This document shows positions 25,403 through 46,600 of a stretch of 64,000 nucleotides of DNA, piece by piece. The translations under genes and the position numbers were made by a program. Origin of the DNA: Siphlonurus alternatus. Its lineage: Eukaryota > Arthropoda > Insecta > Ephemeroptera > Siphlonuridae. The stretch is taken from contig OX463780.1 in assembly GCA_949825025.1 (NCBI GenBank), forward strand, positions 37,614,979-37,678,978, in the 5' to 3' direction. Under the pieces are notes generated by a model. It saw only the letters and a program-made list of their open reading frames with translations, was not told the origin of the DNA and did not search any database. Every line of letters starts with the position of its first letter. Positions within the stretch are counted from its first letter, which is position 1.

Positions 25403-26080
25403 TGTGGTACATTCAAACTGTAGTTTTCTTATTCAACTCGCCATAAGCTAAAATCCAACCAAGATAGTCTGACTCACGGGACCCTCTCATAAAGTTTGCA
25501 TTAGAGGACAAATAGAAAGTTGGTGACGTCGGACAATCAGTATCCTGGATTGAGTTTATTTTTATTTCATATATGATAGGCTAAGAAAATGAGAAAAGGT
25601 TCTAGAAATATTATATTATTCTTCTTGTGTAAGATGCTCTTGTTTTGTAATACATTAAGTTAAAAGTTACTGACTGGAAGGTTGGTGAAATGTGTAGTCA
25701 CGATCAAGAAATAATTAAATAACTAAAGTTTGTACAACAGAGTTGTGTTTTTGCAAGCTTTGAGAAACAAGAAAATATTAAATTAGCTATATAGCGCTGA
25801 TAACGAGATAACAAACAAATATTGACACAGCAGAAAAATAGTGATTATAATGGCCTTCTATCATTTCAAGTTTCAATCAATTTCATATGGATAAATATTA
25901 TATATATTAGTGCTTCTGATCCATCAGGTTAATACCATAAATTTGAAATTATGCATTAACACTTCACTTTAACATTTGATTTGCAAAGTAACTCATTTTT
26001 CTAAATAAATATTAATAGGGAAAAATAATTTAAAAAAAGAAAAGGTATTATTTTTTCCGGGTACACTTGAAATCGTTATG
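25403..26080. other. Intron 4, between two insertions
   Basis: AT-rich sequence with nothing recognised. Confidence 0.6.
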
Positions 26081-26416
26081 AATGGACAACATACATGAAC
26101 AAATTTTATTGCAGAAATGAATAGAGGGTACCAAATTATGCTACTCTGAATTTTTTCAGATTTTTTTGAGACCCAGAACTATTTTTAAATAATTATTGAA
26201 AGTGCGGCCACGTCCCCTGGAGGCATCAATAGGCGTCCAGTCTCTATCCTTTTTATTACGGATTCAGGGGTGCCAACTTAAATAACAGAACTTTCAATAA
26301 TTATTTAAAATTAGTTCCGGGACTAAAAAAAAATCTGAAAAAAATCAGAGTAGCATAATTTTGTACTCTCTATTCATTTCTGTAATAAAAATTTTTCATC
26401 ATGTATGTTGTCCATT
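26081..26416. mobile_element. Foldback MITE, family F1, copy 1
   Basis: Arms start AATGGACAACATACATG and end with the complement at 26416. Inside come TTATTGCAGAAATG-ATAGAGG, TATGCTACTCTGA and TTCAGATTTTT, with the mirror image on the right arm. About 50-100 bp of unique core (with GGCCACGTCCCC) separates the arms. Two other copies are at 40351-40677 and 48886-49190. It ends 188 bp before the last exon. Confidence 0.8.
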
Positions 26417-26604
26417 ACTACCATAAAAGCAACCAAAAGTATAGCTGCTATTAAATCATAGTTTCTGAAGGACATAATTTTATATAGAGATAATTTTAAT
26501 AAAAAAAATAAAAAAAAAAACAGAAACGATATACACTTCCTGTAATTTCTGAAGGGAATATTGTGTTTTTCAGAATGTATAAAGTGAACTCTTTTATTTT
26601 TCAG

Positions 26605-26739
26605 GTTGGCACGCTTGGTCGCGCACATAAAGGGGTGACGGCGAGTCCAACTAGCAGTAACGGTGATCCCATGCTAATGGACTCTCTCCACGCCCTAGAA
26701 ATGGCAGCAGCCGCAAGAATGCAAGAGTCCTGTATATAA
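26605..26739 (+). CDS. Side-family receptor, terminal coding exon E
   Basis: The acceptor CTTTTATTTTTCAG has a good pyrimidine tract. The phase 0 frame joins exon D exactly and gives 44 residues then TAA (26737-26739). The sequence is VGTLGRAHKGVTASPTSSNG..., then MDSLHALEMAAAARMQESCI. The last residues SCI fit a class I PDZ ligand (S/T-x-hydrophobic at the C terminus), which would link the receptor to scaffold proteins. The family connection of this tail is not obvious to me. An alternative transcript that skips this exon cannot be excluded. Confidence 0.85.
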   Translation, partial: VGTLGRAHKGVTASPTSSNGDPMLMDSLHALEMAAAARMQESCI

Positions 26740-27030
26740 AAAAGATAGAACCATCGAGCCAGTGATAGGAATAAAAAATTATATGAACATTGTAACAAAT
26801 TAAAAAAAAAAAAAAGAGAAAAAATGTGAAATCGCCACGCGAGTGAGTGCAGACTGAGAAAAAAACCAATGATATTTAATTTGAGTGATTGATTGACTGT
26901 TGATTTGATTGATTGTTGTTGATACCGCCCGTGTTTGTAAATAACCCCCTTTACCGTGATGATGATGATGATAATTTACTGTAATTAAATTGATGAAGCA
27001 TGATGTAACAATAATAATAATAAAAAAAAA
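26740..27030 (+). other. Probable 3' UTR
   Basis: AT-rich sequence after the stop, with short GATGAT and AATAAT runs. It probably ends shortly after the AATAAA at 27019. Confidence 0.5.
27019..27024 (+). promoter_or_regulatory. Candidate polyadenylation signal AATAAA
   Basis: First clear AATAAA about 280 nt after the stop codon, followed by a T/G-rich stretch (TGTTTTGTAAAAGATTTTGTG) in the place of a downstream element. Confidence 0.45.
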
Positions 27031-30000
27031 ACATAAATCTGTTTTGTAAAAGATTTTGTGTTTTAATATTATTTATACTTCCTTTTAATCCCTCAGGTCT
27101 TAATTAGATAAATTTAGGATGTTAATTAACATCGAAATTACTTACAACAATGAACTGATTATGTTTCCTGATTTAGAAATTTAGTAGCAATATATTACTT
27201 CATTATTTATAATGAGATTTAGTTATTGCACAAAAGCAGTTATCTTTTTATTATTTTCGCAATAGGCTTTCAATTAACATTTACTTGTAACAATGTGTAG
27301 AGTGCAATGCATAATAATATGCAGTATACGTTGATTTTATTACAATATAGCTTTTAAATTATGTAGATCATTTTTTCAGCTAATTAATTAACAGAAATCA
27401 CTCAAAAGTTCATAAATAAGTGTTCAGATTGCTTAATATATATATAAATTAATAATCTAATTAGTAGGAAATTCTACAACTAAGAACCAAATCAATCCAA
27501 ACTTAAATTACGTTCCATGGAATTCAACTAAAATGAAAAACATATTGGTCTCTAACTTTACAAAAAAAAAATAATTCGTTACTTTTTTGTAAAACATGCA
27601 TAATTGCAGTACTGAGATATAATATATATCTCATGCATTAAGTTATTATTAAAAGAGGTTTATTTTTTAATAAAAATTGACATTAATCTTCATCATGGTT
27701 AAAAAAATTATAAATTAATCACATTTTCTTTCTAAATCAAGTTGAATTTTCTTTTGCTCTATAAATTTTATTCGTATCTTCTGATTTACTCTTTCTATTT
27801 TGATAGATCGACGTAATATGTATCCTAGTGAGTGATCTTATATATATGTCCATCTAGGAGTGAGTGGAATTGTTTATGCATGACGACGGTATAGTAAGAG
27901 GACATGATCCTTGCCTACTTGGAATCAGCGTCCCCTCATTAAAGTTAAAAGCAATGATTAATTTAGTGCCATTCCTGTGCTGAGGTCAACGTTGAGAAGA
28001 AGGGTCGTCATCAGCATTTACTGAGCTTCGGAGAGCAGCCGCGTGGCGCTGCGGGTAGCAGCCACAATTACACGGAGAAAATGGTGACCATTGATATTCA
28101 CAGATTTCTTCGAACATTCTTCATGCATCTTAGATATTAGATTAGTACAGTCTACAGTTATTAAATAGCAACAGAGCACGCAAGAAGAGGCTTTTCAGTA
28201 TAGGAAAATGCAGCCAGAAGCACATTTCAATCTGCATTTCAATGGTAGAGATTTACAGGCCTAGCTTATGTACACGTAACACTCATACTATTATAAGTTG
28301 TAATTTGTAATATGTAATGGCTGCATTCTGCTCCTAAATTGTGTGCTATTTTTGCTTTATTTAAATATCGAAATGAAACATTATATTCATTATTGATGTA
28401 AAAAGAAAGAACTTTTTGTTGAAAGAAATGTTAATTTTTTTACTTGTAACTTTTGATTAAAAACTCAATTTCCTAATGCTAAAAATATAAAAGCAAATAG
28501 TTTTTGTTTCAATTTTTCTCCGTGTAAAAAGATAATAAAAAAAAGAATAAGAGGAAGGACCTTCAATGCAATACTGCGATACCAAGATAAAACCAAACTA
28601 TAAGGTTTAACACTTGTTAAACACATAACCAAGGTAGAACCATCATTAACATAATAAAATGTTAAGAGTGGTAATTTTAAGAGAGAGCTTTTATAGCCAT
28701 GGTTATAATAAAAGGATAATTTAGATACGGAGAAAGTAAAGGTAATATAAACGGTATTGCACTTGCCTAGAATTTTATCATCTATAGAACTGCTTGATAG
28801 AAATGTTAGAAATACACTAAAATACTTTTTATGAAAACAATTTTTATATCAGTTTCATAAAAAAACTACAGAGTCATAAAAATTATTTTCAAAATATGTA
28901 AATTTCTCAAAACAAATATTTTTCTACTCTGTGTGTTTTGAGCAAAGAAAAAATATCTTTATTTCAAGCTAAATGGCAAAGAATTAGTATTTTAAATTGC
29001 TTGCATTATTAGTGTTTAATCCTATACATAAAATTAAATATTAAAAGTAAAGTAAAAGTATTTTTAATTCTAAACGTACATTGTTTAAGAAAAGAATTTT
29101 TATTTACATGAAGAAACGATTATCTTTATAGCTGTGGCTATATAAGGTTTGAATGTTTAAAAAAAAAAGGTTTTATGTCAAATAAAAATGAACTTTTATG
29201 TTTTTCCGAGTAATAAAAACATGCAATGACTCATTATGCAACAAAGCTTGCAGTTCAGTTCCGCTAAATTTTATGCAGGACATAATAATAGTAAAATATA
29301 ATTAATGTAACATACATGCACAGTGCATGCAGCAAAGACTTTGGCATGCAGTAATAATTATTTATATGACACGTGATATTATTCAATAAGAAATATTATT
29401 TTTCATTCATTATATCCCTATTTAAAGCAACAAAACGTTAATACGTATTACTGATTTCCAAACTTTAAATGAAAGATATGACGTCATTATTGTGTAACCC
29501 GAACCCACGTGTATATTATGGTATAGTATACACCTTTATACCACGTTATCCCCGAGCGGCCTATTACCCAAGATCCCTTGATCCCTCGACAACATATACG
29601 CACCTAATTTACTTCATCCAGCTTAGGATACATCACTCTCCCTCGCTACTGTAGTGCACGCAACTCCCGGTGGCGGCGCTCGTACCTCACGTAAAGGGAT
29701 CAGGCAGATTCTCTCTCTGTATCAACCTGACTTTTGTCAAGGGGTACACAAACTACTGCAAATAGAATTGTTGTAATAAGATTTTTTATTATTTTAGTTG
29801 GTTGTTGAGAAAGTGAAACCAAAGATTTTGCAAAATAAAAGTATCAACTATCAGTTTTTATTAATAGAGATTATTTTTATTTTAATACATATATTGTTCT
29901 GGTGAGACAAGTGTATTAAAAATATTAATATAATAAGCTTCTATATAACAAAATGCAAAAATATGTCAAGCCGTTGTTGCTTGATATTGAAAGAAGTTAT

Positions 30001-31926
30001 ATGAATATTTTAGAAACAGATAAATTCAATTGCATGTTCTGTTCTGGTGCATTTCGCTCTTTATTTAAAAATCTAAATTTTAAACTACGCGTACTTATAT
30101 ATTAATTGTTGTTAAATTGTGTAATAAAAACAAACAATATAGTAATTTTACGTATATTAACTTGTTAGTTATTTTAATGAAATAAATTTATTTTGGCTAC
30201 ACCATCAGAAGTTTATTAATTATTTTCAAACTTTGTAAGAGCATTTCAAATTATTACAATATGAAATTCCTTTGGGTAGTAACTACATTAATTTATCTCC
30301 CAAGTATTTTATTGCAGTCATTAATGTTCAAGACGTTTTGTTAAAATTTATTATAAACACAAGCTAAATTTAATAACTGGAATTAAAATAATTAAAAATA
30401 CATATTTAGGGTAAATAAATTAAATTAATTCTGTTTTACTCCTCCTTTTTTTGTTATTATTTTTTTGTAATTTTCTCTAATTGAAAATTCTGAATGTCAT
30501 ACAAATGTGTTTTATTATTATTGCTATGATATTCTGTATATAGCTTTATATACTGCAGCATACTACTGTATGCATGCTTTTACAGCATTGAAACTCCATG
30601 AAAATTCAACATTTATTTGTGTCTCGGAAACAAAGAGATGAAGTGGTGTTATACTTGAGTTTTTTTAGACGATTGTAAGGTAATAAAAATATGCACATAA
30701 TTGTTAATGAGATTTACAAGCCAGGGCAGTTCCTTGAACGTTTATTTGGAGTATAGCACGCGCGTGAATTATTCGTGTGAGGCCGGGAAGTCGCACTGCC
30801 TGGGCCAAGAGAAGGGGGAGGGGGGAGGACCAACTGCTAATTATTCATCAAGACAATGTAGGCCCTACGTCGTGCGTGCCGCTCCATGAGCTCAAGCTGC
30901 TTTATTTTAAAGTACAAAAAAATGTAAGAAGAAATATAAATTATTAATTGCTACTGTCTCAAAAATGTGCAATATTTTGTTATTATTTTTTTGTCTTCAA
31001 AGAAAAAAAAATTAAGGTTAATTTTAACTTTATTTATAACCTGTCATAAATACTCTGGAGGATTATAAAAAAAAATTGAAAAATTATGTTTTTTTTTATT
31101 TTCTTGTCATAAAGTATAATGTTATTTTCCACAGAAGATTATTATATAAAGTTAGTGACAAAATAATAATAATATTTTAGAAGTTTATTTTTCTACGTTT
31201 AATTAAAATCCAATTATATTTTTTTATGTTGAAAATAAAGCTCATTAGTTGAAAAAAATCAATTTTCATTTTTTTTTTTCTTTTTTTTTTTTCCAATTTC
31301 ATAGTTTTACTGGCAAGAATTAGCTTATAATTGAAATGTTCAAAAATTACTTTTGACACTATAAGTATTGACACTCTGACCCTTACTACGTATGTGTAAT
31401 AATGACCTTCTACACAACTTCTAACACATTTGACAAAAAAATTAAAAAAAAACTTCTTTTGTTTTATAAAGATATATAATCTTGACCTCCAGAGTCTAGC
31501 TCCCACTTAGAAATTCCATGTATAACAACGAGTAAGTCTCATTAAACTCCAAGGTCTCCTGCAGGTGTAATGGTCATCAGATAGAGAGATTTTGTCACCC
31601 TCAGGGCTTGGTGGTGGAGGATTTACCATGCATAAAGCTTTTGTGTCTTACATTGCTTGATGCATTTCTCAAGACTATAATACGAACAACCTTTCTCTTG
31701 TACCAAAGTCTTACTGTTTTTATACTTTAACCTGGGCTGCTTAGTTGGGTGTTCTCTCTGTGTTAGAGCCTAATGCATTCCTTGAGAGCACTGAATTCTG
31801 CATGAGGTGTCTTCCACGTGCCGATTGTTAATGCTAACTTCACTACAGTATGAGTAAGAGAGGAGGATAAGAAGTAGAACATAGCAGTTTCAACTAGTGA
31901 GGAATTAATGTGTTGTTAGAGATAGA

Positions 31927-31928
<2 letters not shown>
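27031..31928. other. Non-coding, AT-rich
   Basis: No convincing exon. Small GC-richer islets occur near 28030-28070, 29660-29700 and 30760-30890. I recognise nothing in them. Confidence 0.5.
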
Positions 31929-31994
<66 letters not shown>

Positions 31995-32010
31995 AGGGAG
32001 GGAGGGGGGG
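31929..32010 (+). repeat. (AG)n microsatellite with (GGGA)n end
   Basis: About 30 AG units run into GGGA units and a short G run. Confidence 0.97.
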
Positions 32011-34708
<2,698 letters not shown>

Positions 34709-34812
34709 CCTTGGAAAATTTCTCACTGATGCAGCTTGATAATTACCATGACCCATAAGAATAACACAGAACATGGTGATTAACAAGGCTGCAAGTGGGA
34801 AATTTTCCAAGG
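34709..34812. mobile_element. Foldback element, family F2, copy 1
   Basis: The arms are CCTTGGAAAATTTCTCACTG and, on the right, AGTGGGAAATTTTCCAAGG. An inner pair TAATTACCATG / CATGGTGATTA flanks a centre with TAAGAATAACAC. A related copy is at 61528-61640. Confidence 0.7.
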
Positions 34813-40350
<5,538 letters not shown>

Positions 40351-40677
40351 ATGGAGTACCGACCTGGTCTCAAAAATTTTTATTGCAGAAATGGATAGAG
40401 GGTGCAAAGTTATGCTACTCTGATTTTTTTTTTCAGATTTTTTAGAGTCCGGCAACTATTTTTTAAAAACTATTGAAAGTACAGAAAAAGTGCCGCCTCT
40501 TGCCGCCTCTCTTAATAAAAGATAGGACCCAAAAGGGACGTGGATTCGAACCCAACCTTGCCAAAACTTTTTAGCAATACTTCCCGGTCCCTAAAAAATC
40601 TGAAAAAAATCAGAATAGCATAACTTTGCACCCTCTATCCATTTCTGCAATAAAAAATTTTGAGGTCGGTACTCCAT
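40351..40677. mobile_element. Foldback MITE, family F1, copy 2
   Basis: Termini are ATGGAGTACCGACCT and AGGTCGGTACTCCAT. The arms carry GCAGAAATGGATAGAGGG, TATGCTACTCTGA and TTCAGATTTTTTAGAG with mirrored partners. The core includes a repeated TGCCGCCTCT and GGATTCGAACCC, which on the minus strand matches a tRNA T-arm/B-box pattern, though no full tRNA can be folded there. Confidence 0.85.
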
Positions 40678-43600
40678 TGTTTGTACTGCTCGACAAAGTA
40701 TAAAAACTTTTATTAATTTAATGCATTTAAGGATTAATTTAAACTCGGACATTTTGATCATTAATGAAATTAATGAAAGTAAATCTACAACTAATGATTG
40801 ATTGTAACTACAAAATTTCTACTCAAAGGAAACAAAAATTAGTTGATTCTGTTGTTGTATTAAAAAAAAAAAAAAAAGTGTTTTGCGTGATTGTGTTATA
40901 AAGGTTTTGGACTACTTTTTTTTCAACAAAATATTATATATACATAATTATTATAGTTTTTACTATTTATATATTGAGCTAATATTTTTCCAGTTTAAAC
41001 AAGTTTATTTTTAAATAAACTTTTATTTGTATAAAGTAAATGTGACCAATTAAATATTCATTTGAAAAGAAACTTAATAGTAATTTACAAATATTTAGCA
41101 ACTCAAATATTTAAAATGATAAATTTCAAATACGATTTTTACCTTTTATTTGAATAAAGTAAATGTGGAAATAGAATTCCAAACAGTGTGTACAGGCCGC
41201 AGTGTAAATAGTGCTTTAAATATTAGTTTACACGGACGGGTGTCCATTTGGTGCAGTGCGTTTGTGTGGGAGTAGCTATGACATACTTGTTGGTATTTGG
41301 TTGGCGTAAAAATAATATATATACATTTGGTGAAACGTATAAACAATTTAATGTTTTACGAATACAAATACGTTATTTCTATTTCAAATAATAAATTATT
41401 TACTCTTGATACACATTTTCTATAAAATTTTACTTTATTATAAAATTGTATGAAATGAATTTTATATTTATGACATAAAATTTACCAATAATTAATTGTA
41501 ATTACTAATTAGTGATTAATTTTTAATTAGAGAAATTTCTATAAAAAAGGCAAATATGTTGTTGAAATAAGATTGAAATAATAAATAGATTGGTTGTTAG
41601 TCGATTATTTAAATATTATAATCAAAAACAGGAAACGTATTAGTACAACCTCCAAAATAATCATAGCTATAAATAAAATTACATGTAATATAACTATTTT
41701 TTATAATTTTGGAATTTTGTGCAATAAATTAACAATCACATACATCAAAATTTCAAACTTAACAAAAAAATCTTTTTCATTTTATACTATATTCTAGTGG
41801 GAATAAAAATCTACTATCGTAAAATACAACCAGAACATTACTATACAGTAACCAACTAAAAATGACACTTAGTTGGTCTTTATAAATTTGATATAATTGC
41901 TCACTTAACCATGAGTCAATTTTCTTTATATACTGCTACAAAATATGACGTAAGAGCACATGATTCGTTTTTCGTGTGTAGTTTGAAGCGTGGAGTGTTG
42001 AGGTCCACCCTTACCGCACTCTCCATTCCAATCAACGAGTAATTAACGCGCCGTCCGAGAGTTCCTACCCTCACAAGATGGTCTATACCTCAACCCGGTG
42101 CATTGGTAACTTCCAAAGTTTAATTTTATGTATTATTTTACTTAGATATTATATCGTAAACGAAGACTTCAAAATTTAGGATTAAGAATAGTAAGACCAC
42201 TCGTATACGTCATGTCTGGCAGATTGAAGGACTGTAATGAATGAATTTTACACAAAACTGAATGGAGATCTCAATATGTAACATCAATTTATGTCTATTA
42301 TATTTTTGACATAAATTAGAGTATTAACTTTTTTAAAGTATTGACTTTTATTTTAGATACTTTATTTTATTATAATTGTGATTGTTTGACAGTTTAATTC
42401 TCTTTATATTTGATTTTACTGCGAAACAAACTTTTTAAAAAATTTATGAAAAACAAAATTATATTATTTCTTGAAAAATCATAATAATTTAAACTCCACC
42501 TAAATAGTTGGAAATGTCAGCCAACTTAAATTTTTGTCAATATTTTCAAAGTCCTTAGGTTATCCTTTTACTTGTTTAAACTCCCTGACTAAATGCTAAG
42601 GATTTTAGAATGTTTTTAATTTCTGAAAAAATATTTTTACTTTTTTACTCATGTATTGCACGATAAAGCTAGGTTAAACGGTTTAGTCTAGAGTGTTATA
42701 TGCAAACCATAGTCATAAAGACAATTGCCGTTGAGACTTAAAGATAGTCAACATACCAGCATTTATAATTATTATGCTAAAGAGATGTTTTTTTTTTTTA
42801 CTACGGTTAGAAGAAAGATTATTACTTTTAATATGTTTGTAGTTTACTTTAGCATGTAGTTAGTTTTTAAACTATTAAAAACATAAACCTTAATCACTCT
42901 TGTAATTATGAATATCAATTAAATCAATATTTAAAGTTTTGCCATCTTTAATATACATTATGTCTTATTTAATTTTCTGGCACAGCAGTCAGTTAAGGGA
43001 AAGAACTTTTAGTTTGCAGATTTTAGAGAAGTAAGAAGATCACCAAGACTAAAGTAGACCTCAGGGATATTTGGGATATCCTAGATATCCTATATGCAGG
43101 TGAGTTTTATTTTTTTGATAAGAGACAGAAGAAAACTAATTATACAGTATGAGGAAAAGGGTTAATTTATACGCATGATATTTTTGACTAAATAATTTAA
43201 GTAATAGTTAAAAAATAAAAAGATGTATTAAATGTATACCTAAAATTAAATTTTGTACCAAGTGTTAAAGTGTTCGATGTATCCGCTTATCCCATTTCCT
43301 GTCCCATTCAACACTAAAGATTTCTTGGCTTAGCCTGTTTATCACCACACTCGCATTTTTTTCTTCTCTATTCCCTTGTGCGTATTTTGCTCAAGAAAAA
43401 AAAAAGAGAACGGGGTGGCGATGCTGCTGCCTGGTGGCGTTGCGTTAACGAGTTCCATTCACGAGGGCGCATGACGAGAATCGTAACGAGGAGGAATCTC
43501 CGACTGCTCAAAATATACGTCACTTACCACGTCATCAGCTTTTACAAAATCCAAAAGATGCGACCAAGATTCTTTTTAGCAATTTTTGTAGTAACAGGCA

Positions 43601-46600
43601 AAAGTTAGCAAAATGTAATTTCAATTTGTTATTTTCACATCGCCACAAAATAAAAGTGTTGTAAATGCCACGAGGTTTTTGTTTCAATTAGAGATATTAC
43701 GCTACATACTTCGGGAGACCATGAAATTTATCCGTGCTCTGTTTGGAGTTCATGGAGATATGACAAACTTTTTTTTGGAATGATAGGTGCTCTTCTTAAA
43801 ATCTGCATAATGTATCTTTAACTCTTGCAGCTACAAAACGCTTATAGCGATTGAATCAGGAGAACCATTCGCACTGTCCTAATAAGGGATTAAGGGTAAG
43901 ATAACGCCAGCAATGTTAAAAAAATCCCTCACACAAAAGTTATGAAAAAATTTTAAATTTTCTCCTCTACATCCCCTATCAGTAGCTAAAATATCAGGTA
44001 TACAAATACGATCTAGTTTTTGAGTAATGAATTTTTAAAGTTGACTACTTTAACATGGAGAAATGGAAGACCAATAAATTTCTTATTTAGCACACACAAT
44101 TAGTAACAAATTTTAAGTACTCAATTTTTCACTTAATTTTAACATCAATATAATTATTTATAGTGATAACATTTTTGGATAACATTTGCGATACCCCAAT
44201 GTTTTAAATCATAAAATCATTGATTTTGGATAAATCATTGATGCGGAATATATAATAATTTTTAATACTAGGATTTCTGGCAAAGCAGTATTCATTTCGT
44301 TAATTAATAAAATGAAGCATACCAATTTCTCGTTTGAAAAATTATTTTTATTCAGGAAAAAAAAAATCTTGAAGTAGATGGATAAATAATACAATTGCCA
44401 GTACACAATTTACATAGAACGATTTGATTGAATGAGAAATTTCTACTTTATTTATTTGAATGATTGAACATTTTAATTACATTTTACTATGTTTTTTTTC
44501 TTGGATTCCTGCTTTATAAAACGACATTAAATAAAATGCATTAACTGTGTTGTACATATAAAATTTGAAAACTAAAATATCATCAGATTTTGTACTCATA
44601 ATCCCACTATAATATTTTAAAGGGATTAATTTTTATCTTTTGCATTAAACACATAAATGACAAAGCTAATATTTTATTCAAAAGCCCACCGTACGCATTT
44701 TCATTGAATTGAAGAAAATAAAACGCTTTTTTTATGTAAAGAAAAAGTGGGTATATATAGGTAGCTTTTAAGTTAATGAAAAATTTCGAACCTTTTTATT
44801 TTTTATTATTTACATTGACTATAACAAAAAAAAAGCTAATAAATTTCTTTCTTCAATATTATTTAAACTACGAATAGAAAGTTTTTAATTTGAATCTGCT
44901 ACTTTTTTCATTAAAAAAACATTAATATGAAATATATAGCTCTATATATTTTGTTGATTTGAAAGTAGTAAATGATGCTGAAAAATATATTAACAGAAAA
45001 GAGGCGTGGTTGTAATCAAAAAGTGGGCGTGATCAAAAAATAATGAGGATAGGGTGGAAAATGTTTAGGGTCAAGAATTGATGACCATTTGATGAGATAT
45101 CTTATTCATCATCACTCTTTCTAGTGTTGAGATGGTGAGGTTCAAGGGTCACTCCCTATCTTAACTCGCTTTATAACTCTCATTTAAAGGGTGCTAAAAA
45201 TTAATAGCTTCTTTCCTTTTAAACTTTATTTAATCATATCATAAAAAATAATTAATCATAATTTTTTTCATAAAGATATTGTATATGTATTTTTTAATAA
45301 AATAAATTTTAAAGTAATGGTTCTTATGATTCTTATGATTGCACTATTTTTATGCTTAATTAAGTCAAAATAATTTAACTCCATGTCAAACAAGAGTACA
45401 ATACTAATTAATAATTAGTAATTTTTATTGTTGTGTTTAAAGAAGGCACATTTTTTCCGTATTTTAACTGCCATATTCTAATTATTTATAAATAAGTAAA
45501 TTTATTTATAAAATGTAACACCGTTTGGGTTTTGAAGCTAATAATATTTAGCATATAATGTATTATCAGAATATTTAATATTTATTTATTCTGCATTATT
45601 TGTTAGAATTTATAACAGTTGTAATTTTAATATAAGCCTTCAGATCTGTGGTCTACTGTTACAAGATTTATTAAACGCCGAATTGTTTTGCAGTTTACGT
45701 TATTTGGAAAATTTCATCATTTAGAAGATTAGAACCACATTGCTCCTAAAAAATCAATCTTGTTGTTCAAAGTAAACAAAATTTAATTTTAATGTTTCAA
45801 TACAATTTGAAATTAAAAAAAATCATTGCATTACTTTTACTCTTAAAAACATAAAAAAAGTTGTAATGCTTGAATAAATTAAAGCAGTCTCAATCGATCT
45901 TAACATTAGTATATTATTTATGAAATGCTCGTAAGCGTAGCTGCATAATATTAACTGTGGTCACAGTTATTGCACCATATATATATACATTGATACAACA
46001 TTGCAATATGGTCACAGTATCAATATGCAAAGTTAATCAGAGCTAACGTTTGATATTGCATGATTATTAAGCTTGTATGATTTCCTAAATATGACGTTTC
46101 ACGATTAGACTATGGTGACGTCACTATATAGATATTGTTAATAATTTATAAAAGAAAATTAGAAATGTTATAATCATAATTCAATTGAAATCAAAACGAA
46201 TGCATTTATAATGTATCGAATACTAAAAATTATTTAAAGTGTAAATCACAGTAATAATTATTATGATGTCATTATATTAGTACCTTGAATTTAACTTTAA
46301 ATTTTCTCTCTAATCAATACACTGCTCTGCACATTACACACGTTTGTACCTGCTACACATCAATGATCGACAGAGAGAGAATACGTGGCCCTCCATCGTT
46401 ATTATATATCAATCTCTTTTGTTGAATTGAAATTTTTCAATTACAATATTTTAATTCATAAACAATAATTTTGATAATTAAGAATAATTGATAACTGGAA
46501 AATAAATTATATTTTTAACAATATTCATGTATTCATTGGTAGTTGGAGAAAAAGTATTGTTACCTTTTATTATATATTATTATTGTATAAATGGAAAGAG

